This document shows, piece after piece, positions 35,546 through 49,089 of a stretch of DNA of 64,000 nt. The stretch spans positions 15,003,834 to 15,067,833 of the forward strand of contig OU015523.1 in assembly GCA_907165065.1 (NCBI GenBank). Direction: 5' to 3'. The stretch's first letter is position 1. Each line of letters begins with the position of its first letter. The notes beneath the pieces were generated by a model that did not search any database, was not told the origin of the DNA, and saw nothing but the letters and a program-made list of their open reading frames with translations. The stretch is from Caprimulgus europaeus (taxonomy: Eukaryota > Chordata > Aves > Caprimulgiformes > Caprimulgidae). The translations under genes were made by a program, and so were the position numbers.

Positions 35546-37149
35546 TGTCTTTCGATTATTAAAAAAATAATAATAGTACTTAGCGTGCCTGGAGTGCTCC
35601 CTTTCTGAAGATCTCAAAGCACTCCACAGCAGGGTGAAGGCAGAGCAGACTGGAGACAGCCCTTCACCACCGTCACCTTGTGCAAGGAGGGGGAAGAAGA
35701 AGGGAGAACAACTTGCCCATGAAGTCCATGTCACAGCTGGATACGGAGCTGCCACCCTGTTCTTGACCCTCTCAACCATCATTCCTCTTCTAAAATCACT
35801 CACAGGTGCTGGGGGGCGAGGAAGGGGCGGTGTTTGCCCATCTGCATCATCTCGCCTGAGCGCGGAGAGATTTCAGTGGTTTTTTCTCCCCGAACCCAGC
35901 CCTGCTATTAGCAGCTCTGCACTCGTTAGAGAGATGCTGTTTATAAGGATCCGTCAGACACTGCTGTCAGTATATTTCATGCATTATTTACTCCAGAGCC
36001 CTGAGACTAATGCTACCCCAGTCCCAGTGATTTACTGCATTTGAGTTTCTCAAGCTGATCCATAACTTTGGGTAATAATAACAATAACAAAATACTTTGT
36101 ATGCATATATCATACCCGTCAGCAAAAACCCGCACAGAGATGAGCATACGATGCTGGAATTGCTGTCGTTCCGAGGTACCGGAGCATCAGCCATTTCCAG
36201 GTACAGCTGCCTTCTCACATTGATGAGTCCCTCACCTCCCAATTTTAGAATACTTTGCCTTAAGACCAGTGTACGTGGACCCTTGGAAGTGAGGGTCCAC
36301 TTCCAGAGGGTTTCCCCCTTGCCAGTGAAAGCTCAGTGAGTCCCACAACACATCCCCCTGGCAAGGACAGCTCTGCTCAGTCAGAGGAGCCTCATGAGTC
36401 AGTCCCAGCCCATGGATGGGGTCCCTCTGCCTTGGTGAATTAAAAATCCCAAAGGGATGCTCAGCATCTGGGATGGGGACTCTGCAAGCAGCTCGGTGCA
36501 AGCCAGAGACGCAGCTTGTTGGCTTTGCTTCAGATCTTTAATTGTGTCCCCTACCTATGGCTCCCCTCATCCTGCTCCTGGCACTGCACGGCCACAGTCC
36601 CCTTGCCATTCTTCTTGCTCCCTCCTGCTTCCTTCTCATTTACACCTTGCCTACTGTTTCAGCTGATGCCCAGTAGTTCCACTGTTGATTAAGAAGTGCT
36701 TTATGAGCCCTAATAAAAGCCCACACTCTGCCGTGCAGCCGGGGATCCTCGCCATCCCCTTTCCACACCATGCTCCTACCTCCTCCTCACACACCGAGGC
36801 AGGGATGACCTCCAAGCTGAGTCCAGTGCTTTTAAGGATTGTTTTTCTGGTTTGTTTGCTTTAATTTATTTTGCCCTTCAGCTTAGCTTTCATTGTCATC
36901 CTTCTCCTCAAGACTTTTCCTGCTGCCCTGTTTGAAGCTCACCTACCCTGTGCACGCCCTGCGAGGGGCAAACCACCCCCTGCCCTCGCCTGGGTGATGC
37001 TGCTGAGCCCTCGGCACTCATGCTGAGGGGCACATTGCTGCCACCACCCATGGCACCTTACCCGCTCCCTGACATCTCCCCTGACATGCCTGAAGCCTCA
37101 AGAAAAGGAGTGCTGCGTCTGGCAGATTCTTAATATGCCACGGGCCTTA

Positions 37150-37176
37150 TAATAATAATAATACTACTAATAAAAA
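37150..37176. repeat. (AAT)n-like microsatellite
   Basis: Imperfect ATA/ACT triplets: AATAATAATAATACTACTAAT. Confidence 0.8.
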
Positions 37177-37899
37177 CCATTGAGAGATGTCCGCTTGCCC
37201 AGGCAAGGCTCTAGCGCGGAGCCAACTCCTACCGCTGCGCTGACACAAAATCGCTGAGATCAATGAGAACATCAACTAAGTGCTGCAAAGGACACTCTTC
37301 TCCCCTGCCTTTCACATTTCACCCTTGCAAAACCAGTTTGTTTCCAGGAGCAGAAGTAACCCTTCGTGGTGATTTTGACAACTTTGGCCAGATCTGAGCT
37401 GGAGCCACACACCCTCGTGCTGATGGGGTAGGAGTGATGGAGGGCTCCGAAGCCCTGCAGGTGCCTTTGAGAGGCACCAGCCCCAGCACATGGCACTGAA
37501 GCAGGGGAGATGTTTCTCCTGATGCTGTCCAGGGTGTGGGCATCACACACCTTAGATGACACAGGCTGTAAGAAACCACACAGGGACCAACCAGGGGACA
37601 CCGTGCAGAACTGCGTGTCTTGCCAACATGTGGGTTCGCAGCAGCCCAGCCCCAGCTCTTCTCTGCCATGAGGAATGCCCCAGGAGTCCCACCTGGAGAG
37701 TAAGTACAGCTGAACAGAGCCCTAAATCAGGAGTTACATCTTCCCACATAGGCACCAAAACAAGCTGCTCAAAAAAGCCATCATTTATGGTGTCGATAAA
37801 TCGCCTCTCCAAATCATGCCCAGATGTGCACTTCAGGGCCCAGTCACCTTGCCTTTTTATTCTCGCCTGCAAAGTGCTCTGCTCTCCTACAGCACTCCC

Positions 37900-38010
37900 A
37901 GCCTAATAAATCATGCCAAAATACACTAAAAGCACCTATTATTGTTATTAATTACTATTATTGCATCAGCAGATTTTACTATTTCCTTAATCTCTCTAAT
38001 GGCTGAAAGC
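37900..38010. promoter_or_regulatory. Candidate conserved non-coding block
   Basis: Words CCTAATAAATCATG, GTTATTAATTACTATTATTGC, TCCTTAATC and CTCTAATGG. It is AT-rich, repeat-free and homeodomain-core rich. Judged by composition only. Confidence 0.25.
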
Positions 38011-38597
38011 CTGCACTCACCGAGGAGGGGGCTGGTGGATCGGGATGAGGAGCTCCTCGGGATGGGGTCCTGCCTTCAGGGCTGCCTCCCCTCTGGGCAG
38101 CTCTCAGCCTTGCATCACGCTGTGCACTAATGCACATAACCCTTCCATGGAGCAGGGTTGACTGTGGCTGACAAACCTCCATCCTCCATGACACAAGGAT
38201 TTGGGGCTAGTGCTGTCTGGGTCCAAAAAGCCAGGTGAGGGGAGGAAAGAGAAGAGCAAGTTCCCCAGCTTATCTGCAGGCTGGATAATATCACAGCGCA
38301 GTGAGCTGGGCAGCCCAGGGCATGTTTATCATGTTGTCCTAATACTCAGCAAACACACTTCTACTCACAGCACTGAAATGCCTGAAATGTCAACTCAAGC
38401 AGGTCAAAATATCCCTCAGTCTCATGTTTTTCCCCTGCCCTTTCTCTGCTGTGTCTATTTAACTTGTATCCTCTTCAGTGTAGGAGTCTCACACTGTTTT
38501 CATACCTCAGAGGCTGGAGAAGGCCTCTGGATTTCCACACTGTAAATCACAGTGGCAGAAGCACCCTTCTTCTGCACAATGAACCAGAAAGAAAGGT

Positions 38598-39258
38598 GTA
38601 CCTGATCATCAGTAACCTGGATGATGGGACAGAAGACACCCCCACCAACTTGAGGAATAGAACCAAATTCAGGGGAGTGGTTGACTTGCTAGAGGACAGG
38701 GCTGACATTCAAAGGTCCTGAAGAAATTGGATGACAGGAACCTCACGAAGTTTAACAAGGATAAGTGCAAAGTCTTCCACCTGTTGAAATGATGCCCATG
38801 CAACACTACAGGATGAGGACTAGCTGGCTGAGAAGTAGCTCTGAAGATAAACAGAGATTCTCCGTGAGCAAAAGCTGAAAATCAGTCTGCCAGCATGCCC
38901 TTGTAGCAAGGAAGGCTGAATGCATAGCTGGCTGTAATGATGAGAGTGTAGCCATCAGGCCAAAGTAAATTATTATTTCTCTCTACTCAGCACTTCTGAG
39001 GCTGTAGCTGGAGCAATTTTGGGCTCCTAGAATGTTTGGTTGGATATAAAAGAAAAATATTTTCATAATGAGCGTGGATCAGCACTGCAATAGGTGCCAA
39101 GACAGGTTGAAAAATCACTGTCCTGGGAGATTTCCAAAATTTGACGGAGCAAGGTCCTGAGCAACCTGATCTAATGTTGAAGTTAGCCCTGCTTTGAGCA
39201 GGGAGTTGGATGAGAGACCTCCAAAGCTCCCTTCCCACGGAAACTATTCTGTGGTTTC
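38598..39258 (+). mobile_element. CR1 LINE, diverged copy
   Basis: It opens with ATCAGTAACCTGGATGATGG, the conserved ISNLDDGTE segment of ORF2. It continues with AACCTCACGAAGTTTAAC (the segment MKFNK in other copies) and GCTGGAGCAATTTTGGGC. It ends GACCTCCAAAGCTCCCTTCC and ATTCTGTGGTTTC. Many indels make it inactive. It is antisense to LSAMP. Confidence 0.8.
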
Positions 39259-41229
39259 AAGAAGGATGTTGTAGTTCTCTCTTCTGTCTGCATTAGCTGT
39301 GGTTTGAAAGCTGAATTTGGAAGGGTTTGATGGGACATTTGCCCCACATCAGTCCCCAAAAGCTTCTTGGCAGAGCTCTGCCATCTGCCAGCACTCTGTG
39401 CAGGGGGGCAATGTGCAGCCCAAGCAGAGCTAGCTCTTCCCACCCTGCTGCTTATCTTCTCCTCTGCCACACAATCTCACCAAGGAAGCTGCTGTGAATG
39501 GGCTGGAAACTCCCAGGCACACATCCGTGTGTGCAACCAGAGGGTTGCTGTGCACCTCTGAAGGTACATGTTCTCAAAATGTGGAGGGATGCCCCTTTCC
39601 TGGGAAGGAACTGGGATGGGCATATAGAAACTGTGGCAGGTATACCCATACCCAAACCCAGAGAGGCTTATGTCACAGTCAGTCCACTTAGCACAGAGAA
39701 GAAGCCACTTCTGAGTTAGATCACAGATCAGTTCAGAAAGTGAGACCCTAAAGCCACCAGAATGGGATTGACAAGCAGGCCAGGCTGCAGTTAGCCACTC
39801 TGAATTTAGACCTGACTCCTAGGATAACAATCTGGGATTTAAAACAAACTCAGAAATATTTAATAGCAGAGAGAGGCGAGAATGTTGATTTTACATTGCC
39901 TTCAAAACACAGCTGTCCGTTATTTCTTCCTTCAAGTCATCATTCTCCTTTTATTCCCTTTCTCTTCTATTCACAAACCTGAAGTCCTCCTCCCTCCTCA
40001 ATTTCCTCTGTACAGTCCCCTCTTCCAGCTGATTTCCGCAAGTTGCTTCCTTATTGCTTCATCCCTTGCCAACTTCTTGGCACTACCCTCATATCTCAGC
40101 AACACCTGCAAACGAACACGAAGCTGCTCGCAGAGAGACAAATTAGGAGGACCACTTGAGAGGAGCAGGGCCAGCACTTTCCCCTGGCTGCAGGAGGGAC
40201 ACGTGGCTGGACTCTAATGTGATGAATAACATATGAAGAGTGGAGTGTTGGCCATATGTTGTATTAATTCCTCTATACACAACAACCTCTGCAGAACAAA
40301 CAGCCATGATGGAGGGCACTGATAGAAGTGCAGGCTCATGAAGGGCTTGCACATGGAGTAAACACCCACTCTTCAGTGATAGACAGTAGAAGAGAAGGAG
40401 GAACAGTACAATATGCTCTTGGAAGTGATTTACAACCATCTCTGGTTAGGTCAGACTGCAGAGGCATACGCTGAGTAAAAAAAAAAAGAATAACTTCCAG
40501 GGAATGTCCACTGATAGGGGCAGAGAGAGAAGACCAGGTGACCTTTCAAATCTCTGAACAACAACATAGCATGACAATCCACAGGCTCCCAAAAGCTCAC
40601 AGGCCCATGCCCACATTTTGGCACAAGTGCTGTGAGTGACAATTACCTCTGCTGCTACTGGCTTGTGATTGACTGGCAGGGACCCAAAATCCTCCTGAGT
40701 CACCTTCCCCAGCAATTCAACAAGCCAAGCACCAGAATAAGCACTTGACATAGCTGGAATTTCTCTGGTAACAGCAGGCAAGGAGAGGAAAATTGAGATT
40801 CTAGGCAGATTTCATGGGCTGGACTAGCTCCAGTTCTTCTTGGAAGTGAAGGGTATTAGGGTACATTTTATGCGCTGCACAAAAGAGAGGAGTCAGCACT
40901 TCCACCCAGATGCTCAGACCCCTGGGCCAGGCAGAGAGAAGACAGCTGCTATGCTTCATACTTGGGCTTGTGCAGAGAAGGAGAAAGGTAGAAAAATCCC
41001 TTGCCGAAGAACAGGCAAGGAAGGAGGGAAAGATGTGTCATATAAAAGAGAAAAGTAGAGACTGAGTGACTCATGGCACCGTAGCTTAGTTGTCTCATGT
41101 TAGAGTCTTAAATTGCCCACAGTGGGTGGAAAGTCACTTTAACCTCTCAATATGGCACGTAAAACTACTGCTGAAAGAAAAAAAAAACCAAACAGTGCTG
41201 AAGGAGTGATGGCAATGAGATTGTTACAA

Positions 41230-41308
41230 AGCTGACTGTACCATGTTGGGGGTTGGCACTAGATGATCTTTAAGGTCCTTTCCAACCCAGACCATCCTAT
41301 GATTCTAA
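41230..41308 (+). mobile_element. CR1 LINE 3' end, short fragment
   Basis: Terminal part only: GGCACTAGATGATCTTTAAG, TCCTTTCCAACCCAGACC, ATCCTATGATTCT. Confidence 0.9.
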
Positions 41309-41633
41309 ATTGAAGTCTTCTACTGAGAGGTAGGTGAGAGCCTCCATTTTAGCTGCTATACTGGTGTGAAGACTGAGGACCCCAGAGTTGAAAAGCACTC
41401 ACCACTGTAGCTTGGATGCTTCATCAAGAACTGAAAGAAGCTCATATCCTCTATGGGGAGAAGACATATGAGTGCAAGCCCTAACATGGTTCTTAGCCAG
41501 CTCTAGAAGAGGGACTTCAAGGCAGCAGAGCATACAGAGCCCATCTGGGTGGTTTTTATTTATCAAATAGTTTTCAATGGTCGTAGGAAATCCATAATAT
41601 CAAGGAAGGAGGGAGAATGAGCATGGAAGGTTC

Positions 41634-41860
41634 TCACAGAATCAAGAAAACAGGAGTAGAAAGGACTGCAGGATGCCATCAAATGCACTCCCTAACTCTA
41701 CAGCAGAATCAATTATGCATAAACGATCCCAGGGAAGAACTTTTCCTAACCTGTTCTTAAACATCATCACTAAAGGAATCTCTGCACCCACAGAAGTACC
41801 ACACTGCCCTTCCACTACGTGACCCAGTATGTGAAGAGCTGATGCGCTCACTTCATGATG
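41634..41860 (-). mobile_element. Ancient CR1 LINE 3' fragment
   Basis: Plus-strand words CACAGAATCAAGAAAACAGG, AACCTGTTCTTAAACATCATC and CACTGCCCTTCCACTACG fit the reverse complement of an old CR1 3' end. It is inverted relative to the fragment 325 bp to its left. Confidence 0.55.
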
Positions 41861-44009
41861 TCTGGGGTAGGTGAGGCTGCTGCAGCAATGGGTAATCTCG
41901 TAAGATGTTACAGAGTGCACCAGACCATTCTGAAAATGAACAGGAGAGACTGTGCAAATAAAGATGCCTTCAAGTTTCAAAATGTTTTGTGCTTTCTCAT
42001 TTTATGTGCTAGTAAGGATTCTGCGGTGATTTGGCAAATAGCTGATAAAGTTGTTGACAACAAAGCCTTCGGCTCAAAATTAAAGCTAATTTTGTAGTTG
42101 TAAAAAAAGAAAAAAATTAAAATGAAAAGATGGCAGGTTAATTGTGATAACATCATTAAATTCGTACTCAGTCCTCAAGCACATCATAGCTATTTAGAGG
42201 CGAGTGATCTGGGGAATCAGAAATGCAAGTGATTACGGCATTTCACCTCTTGGGGTCTGTTTTGCAATGAGACACAAGTAAACTGAGTTTGGCAGTCAGA
42301 AATATTCTCCGACAAAATATGCTCCTACATCCCCAAGCTGATTAAAGGAACAAGCTGGAAGAGAGGGGTCAGTAGGTAGGCACACAGTTAAGCGATAGAT
42401 AAGATGAGAGAAGACAGCGCCTGAGTGTATGTAGTCAATATCTTAGAGCTAATAAAAGTTCCTTACTGCAAACAGCTTCCTCTGCATGGCTTTTCACATC
42501 AGATCTCAGCAGCCAGTGCTTATCTATGACCACTTGTTAGATTAGATGCCATAGCAGGTAGTATGCAGAATCTTGTATCTAATTCTCCACGTGGACCCAG
42601 ACAGGTTTCCTACAGCTCAGAGAAGGCACAGGTAGGCAAGGAAAGACTTCTCCACCCAAATCTTTCCACCTTTCTGGCACCTGTCAGGGAGCAGGGACAA
42701 GATTTCTGGTGTAGAGAACTGCTGAAACCCCTGTGCTGTCTGGACAACACACAGGTTTTATCCCTTGTCAGCAGCCATATTAGTCTTTCCAGGGTGCATC
42801 TTAACAAGAGCTGTCCCCAGAAAAGAATGGGAAGAGGAAAACGTTTTATGTAGTTGCAGCCTTTGACCCTCTCATGCAGGCCGGGGATATAAGCAACGCA
42901 CCTACACTAATATAACAACTTGCTCCTGACAATAGATTTCAACAGTGGCTGCATCTAGGTCCAATTAACTGGTAATGAGAACTGGCTGCCAGCACAGGAG
43001 GGACTAAATTCTTCTCTAACATCATTAAACATGTAATAGATGACGTTTCACCAAGCATCAAGTTCATGTTTGGCCCCATGCCTGCTCCTGCCATTCAACC
43101 CATTCCCAGCAGCAGCAGAGGGGCACAGCGTGGGGTCCGCTGTTGACAACTGCTATCATGAGTAGTACATTTCTCTTGTGTGAATGGACTATATGTCTCT
43201 TCCTGGCTTCCTACCACACGAGTGCTTCCAGCCTAGTTGAGATGATATGAAAAGGAAAGAGGGCACAGAGCCAAATGCTGTGCTTTAGCAACTTGCCAGT
43301 TGCTAGGGCTGACTTTAGCTGAGCACTACAAAGGCACACTTTGGTTTGGTGGAGTTTTCAGCCATTAGCTCCTCTCTTCAGCATAGCATACAGGGTAAGC
43401 ACCAACACCAAGCTCAATGGGCAGTGTCTAGAATCGCTTCCTTCCCTTGTTACTGGGAGTGGGGTACTCACATGGAGTACCTAAAGAGGTCCTGGTCATG
43501 CTAGGCTCTGCACATATTAGTGATCCCTCCCACAAGCAAATAATGACACGGGGAAAAAGTAGGAGGCTTAACAGGGGAAAAATGACATATCCAACATGGC
43601 AAAGCAAGCCTAGGCAGAACTGGAGTGTACTCAAAACATCTGAAAATGCCACTTCTAAAACCTGTAAAATGGGCAAAGAAAGTTGGGGATGGACAATGTA
43701 TGGGATAAAGAAAGGTAGGTTCTGAATGCAGTCCCTGTCCACAGGCTACAACAGTGCCAAAGGGAGGTCTTTAAGATCTAGAGCCAAGAAGACAGCCCTA
43801 AATAACCCACCCATGGACCTTCCAAACAAACTACACCTAATCCTTCCCCCTGCCTTTCCATTGCCCTGCACGTCCCCTGGGGGACCGGCCAGTCCTTGCC
43901 AGCAAGCCACACAGGGACCAGCAGCAGGTACCCCTGGCAGAACACAAGGAGAACAATGCAAGAGAGCCAATATGCTGGCTCTGCTGCTGTGTCCCCTCTT
44001 GTTTTAAAT

Positions 44010-44260
44010 CAATAGTTTATGACATCTACAAGGGGAAACTGTAAATTTAATTTTGTCCCCTGCAGTGCAATTCATATCTTGTTTGCTGGTAATGTAATGA
44101 ATGTGTTTGCCCTCCAGACCCCCTGCCCAGTAGACCAATTTAAGGATAAAGGGAGAGAAAATAGCAAAGTACAATTAGGGAGGACGATTAATGCTGGATT
44201 AACCAGTAGCTCAGCTAAAGATAGCTTTACAACATTTACACGTAAGGGACAAGGGAGAGA
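44010..44260. promoter_or_regulatory. Candidate conserved non-coding block
   Basis: A repeat-free block with AATCAATAGTTTATGACATC, AATTTAATTTTG, GGTAATGTAATGAATG, ACGATTAATGCTGGATTAACC and CAGCTAAAGATAGC. TAAT and GATTA cores recur. Composition suggests an enhancer; conservation is untested. Confidence 0.3.
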
Positions 44261-46210
44261 CAGAGACAACAAGCCTGCAGAAGGAACAGAGAATCAGATC
44301 ATTTTTCTTAGCAATAAAAACCTTACAGATGACTTGAAGGTGCACATTGCTTGCTAAACAACTCATGGAGCCTCACATCACCTACCTGCATAAAGCCACA
44401 AGACTGCAAGTTGTTTTGCCCTACTGGGTACTCATCAAAGGTGACCTCTAGTATGAACCCAAACTGCCCCAAAGACTGGAGATACACAAGTTAAAACTTG
44501 CTGAAACTCACAGGCTTAATTGCTCCTGCAAAAGCTACTTGAGGCTGTCACCATAGTAGTTAGAGTGAGCATGAGTTTGGTGTCACTAAGGAAACCTTGC
44601 TGAATATGCAAATGGGAGCCAAACAGTGGGGGTAGAAACATGACAGCGTGCTGAAGCAAACGGAGAGGGGAGCATTGATGAGCAACTAAGATGACCCAGC
44701 AGATGGGAGCGGGAGAGGGTTTCTCACATCGGGGTGCTTGATTCAACCACGTTGGAGCAGTGGATGAAGGAACCAGCTCTGACTGTGTGCTCCCTGCTGC
44801 ACAAAAGAAAGCAAGACTTGATACGTTCCTGTGAGCAAAGAGATCTTGCCAAAGAAACCCGACTTCATTGCCAATTTCTTTTTCCAGCTGGCATAACCAA
44901 CAAAAGTCCAAATTAGTTTGGCTTGCTAGATAGGGCAAAAGGAATAATAATATATTTGTCCAAAATCTAGTGCCAGTATTTGCAGATAGGTCTTAGCTTT
45001 ACAAAGAGGTGAAGAAGAAGAAAAAAAAAATCAAACCCAAAAACCTACAGAAAGCAAAAAAGTGCCAGCCCACTAACTTGCAAACAGGAGAACCAAATGC
45101 CAAGGGATTTGGATCTGTAAAGGCACGGGCCAGAGCTTTCAGTTCGTGCCTCTCTACTTCACGGTTACAAAGGAGCTGCTAATACAGTGTGTCCAGCAGG
45201 CCTTTAGTGCTTCTGGTCTTTGACTTTAAACCAAGGACTGTGAAACTCTATGGAAATAAAAAAACCCAAACTCTCAGCTCTCAGAGAAGGTTTAGGTGAG
45301 GGGCTAAGGATAGGCTTGCTGTTTCTGAATTGATCTGCCCCTCTCTACATTAAAACAGCTTCTTTTCCTGCCTTAGCTACCTCTTTAAAACACTCTCCTA
45401 CATTCAGCTTCAGAGGCAGCTCCCTATGGATAGCCATTTTTAGATGGATAGTGTGATCTTTACCAGTTGCTGCAAATTGGCTCTGAGGGCACCTTTACAT
45501 GTCAGTTCTGCCTATTTTCTCTACAAACAGAGAGACAGGGATGGAGAGGATGAGGGAAAAGGGCTTTACAAATAAAACAAACAATAGGAGAGCAGAAAGC
45601 AAAGTCACAGCAGAGTCATGCATTCAGACCTGAAACCGGGGCTTCTCATCCCAGCACCATAAACAATCTCCTTGACATCAATTATGGATGCTGATCAGAC
45701 ATGCATACAGGGAGCTACATTCATACACAAATTTGCAGTTTGCACCGTTTGGGAGTGACCAGTTCCTGACACTCCCCCCAGATGATAACTGACAGCTAAC
45801 AAGCTGTGGGGAGGCAGCACATAATTGAGCGTGCAAAAAACATGGGCACCACTTGGTTTTACTTGCATGTAAACTAGCCATGGGCAAAGCAGCTCAGGTT
45901 CAGCCCCCTCCCCTTCAATTTATCCTGGCATCCTCAAATTAATCGAACTTGAAAGACATCATATAAAACAGGGCAGAATGAGGGAAAACCACATCCACAT
46001 TTGGAACCCAAAACAACACGATATTCTGGGCACAGGTATCTTAATTTGTGCTCTACTGTGTTGTTTGAGGCAAGACTGACGGGAAACATTAGGGTTAGGA
46101 TCAGAGAGAAGATCAATAGGCAAAATATAGCTCATCTCTGTGGAGAAACTGCTCTGTTTCAGCTCATTGAAAATGTTGTGCATCACACTAGACAGCAGAT
46201 GCAATCGCTG

Positions 46211-46707
46211 TCTCTGAGTACTGTGTCCAGTTCTGGGTCCCTCAGTTCAAGAGACATAGGGAACTTCTGGAGAGAGTCCAGTGGAGGCTACAAAGATGAT
46301 TAAGGGGCTGGAGCATCTTTCTTATGAGGAAAGACTGAGAGAGCTGGGTCTGTTTAGCCTGGAGAAGACTTAGAGGGGACCTTATTAATGTTTATAAATT
46401 CTAAAGGGCGGGTGTGAAGAGAATGGGGCCAGACTCTTTTCAGTAGTGGCCAGCGACAGGACAAGGGGCAACGGGCACAAGCTGGAACACAGGAGATTCT
46501 GCTTAAACACGAAGAAAAACTTTACTGTGAGGGTGCCAGAGCACTGGGACAGGCTGCCCAGAGAGGTTGTGGAGTTTCCTTCTCTGGAGATGCTCAAAAC
46601 CCACCTGGATGCAACTTGCTCTAGGTGAACCTGCTTTGGCAGCAGGGTTGGACTAGAGATGATCTCCAGAGATCCCTTCCAACTCCTACCATTCTGTGAT
46701 TCTATGA
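46211..46707 (+). mobile_element. CR1 LINE, 5'-truncated copy (different subfamily)
   Basis: It begins GAGTACTGTGTCCAGTTCTG and continues with CAGTGGAGGCTACAAAGATG. It contains the ORF2 C-terminal piece [14 protein letters not shown] and [10 protein letters not shown]. It ends GATGATCTCCAGAGATCCC and CATTCTGTGATTCTATG. The CTCCAGAG word before the tail separates it from copies ending CTTTAAGG. It is antisense to LSAMP. Confidence 0.95.
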
Positions 46708-47012
46708 AATATTACTGTTCAAGACAGTGCTACAGTGAAGCTTGGATGGATGACACAGCTGTAGCCTGTGCAGGGACTGGGGACAACAACAATGAAGTAA
46801 AGGCCCCAAATTCTGCGTCCAACAACAGTGCAGAGTCAAAGGCGTACGTTAGTACTGCAGTAAGGAGAGAGAGCTAACAGTTGTCTGGGTGAACACATTT
46901 AACAGTGTAATGCCACTGCTGCCCTTGTACCTCATGTTGGTGCTCTCACTCCCTTGCCCACACAAGGAACTATGTGACTGTGCATTTACAACACAGTTGT
47001 GGCATCATGTTG

Positions 47013-47652
47013 TGTGGTGGCTTCACTTGGCTGGCAGCCAAACACAGCTACTCGCTCTCCCTCCCCGTGCCCTAGGGAACAGGGGAGAGAATTGGAGGGG
47101 TAAGGGTAAGGAGACTCGTAGGTTGAGATAAGAATAATTCAATAATGGAAATAAAATAAAACTTAAAATAAAGATTACAACAGTAATGGTAAAAATAATA
47201 TTAATAAAATAAAAGTAATAATAAAATATACAAATAAGTGATGCACAGTGCAATTGCTCATCACCTGCTAATGAAGCCCAGCCCATTCTTGGAAAACAAT
47301 CCCAGAAGAGCGACAATCCCAAAACTGAAACCACAGTCCCAGAAGAGAGAAAACCCAAGTGAAAGAGAGACCCTCATTAATATACTGAACATGATGTTAT
47401 ATGATATGGAATATCCTACTGGCATATCCAAATGCCAATCTGGTTTATTAATTTTAATATTCCTCATCTCCCGCAAGACTTTCCACCTGCAGACTAGCAA
47501 AACAAGAAGTCCTTGGACTTCCAGTGACAATTGAAAACACTGGTATGTTATCAACATTCTTCACATAACAAATCCCATGCTGAAACCAACACACAGCACT
47601 ATTCTAGCTACTAAGAAGAAACCCGGCTCTATCCCAGCTGAAAACCAGGACA
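47013..47652 (-). mobile_element. Solo LTR of an avian endogenous retrovirus, with target duplication
   Basis: A 640-bp LTR bounded on the plus strand by TGTGGTGG (47013) and CCAGGACA (47652), so on the minus strand it begins TGTCCTGG and ends CCACCACA. It is flanked by the direct repeat GTTG (47009-47012 and 47653-47656). It is homologous throughout to the LTR at 24067. A TATA-like AATATACTG complement near 47395 and an AT-rich spacer at 47145-47235 are visible. No gag, pol or env sequence adjoins it, so it is a solo LTR. It is oriented with LSAMP if the strand call is right. Confidence 0.85.
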
Positions 47653-48211
47653 GTTGTTAACACTGCCTGAATTGGCAGCTGCTGCTCTGTCCCTGAAGGT
47701 ATGGATGCAGTTTAAGGATGATTGGGTGGAAAAGATTTAGAGGGAGCATGACTTTTCTCTCCTGCATATATTACTATGTGGAAAAAGCAAACAATTCTTT
47801 TTTTCTCCACCGCCCTCCATCTGTCTGTCCAGGTCTTGTCCCTTATGTACCCACCCTCCTCCGTCCTCACACTGCAATTACGTTTTGTAGAGTTTTGTCC
47901 TTCCAGGGCAATATGTTTCCTGCCCCTTTCGAGAATGAGCCTAACACACTGATTAAACACTTCTTGGTCTTCACAGTCCCATACTTTCCAGCACTGACAG
48001 TTTAATTTCCAGACTCCAAGATTTCCTGATTCAAAAAATGCCAGATTGTGCATTGTCATGGCTAAAATCAAATTGTTCCCATTTATTTCCCAGAGTTGGA
48101 CAGCTGTCCAAAGACTTATTTTTCATTAAGACCCAAAAGATTATTTCCTAGTATCTGAGGTTGCAGTTTGTAACTACACTTGACATCAACAGATTGTCTA
48201 GAATTAGCCAC

Positions 48212-48259
48212 TAAAAAAAATATAAAAAATATTTTTTCCTTTTTTTTTTTTTTTTTTTT
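48212..48259. repeat. A/T low complexity with poly-T tract
   Basis: Runs of A (48213-48220), then TATAAAAAATATTTTTT, then twenty T. No LINE or retrocopy body was recognised next to it. Confidence 0.9.
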
Positions 48260-49089
48260 CTGTGAAGGAGTATTCAAAATTGCTTCCAAATGTATCCACC
48301 TCATCTATGATTGATACACAGGCACTTCTGCAGAACATGACCATCAGCCAAACAGCACATAATTACCAACATTATTACCAATGGTGATTCAGTTTAAGAA
48401 CCAAAAGTACCAAAGAGAAGACACAAAGAGAATATAAGCAAAAGACAAACATTACTCTGACATTGTTGTCCTTTTTGGAAGGTTTCTGAGATCTGGTAAC
48501 AGCTGCAGTTGGCAAGGGCCCCTATTTTACTTCTCTTTTGGTGGATAATATTGTATCTGCTAATATTAGGTGAACAGAATAGCAAATTTGTTAGTAGCTC
48601 CAAAAAGCAAAGGACTGCGTTTGAACAGCTGTGATTCATGCTCCTGCGACACTTGTTGCTTGTGAGCATTTGACAACTTGCTGTGTATCAGTGAAAATTT
48701 GTGAACTGCCAAGGTTTCATGCTTTGTAACACGAAGGCTGATTCATACCAGACAGTAAGCGACTTGTTATTCATAGGAATAGAGAAAAAAAAAAAATCAA
48801 AATAAATTAATTCCAGTATGTGGTAAATTTTGAAGTTCCGGAATTTGTTCCTGTGTTTTATTATAGTCTTTTAAACTTTTTCTTTTTTGCAAGGAAGAGC
48901 CAGTCCTGAGCAGATAACAGTTTTATCATTGTTCAGTACACAGGTCCAAGTGTCTGCCTGATTTCCATACAGGCCAGGGTTTTCTACAGCTCTAACAGGA
49001 TCCCCACCCATTAAATTACTATGTCCATGTCTGTCTCTCACCTTTTGACCAGAAATTTAAATACTGAGCGTGAAAAGCTGAAGATCACT

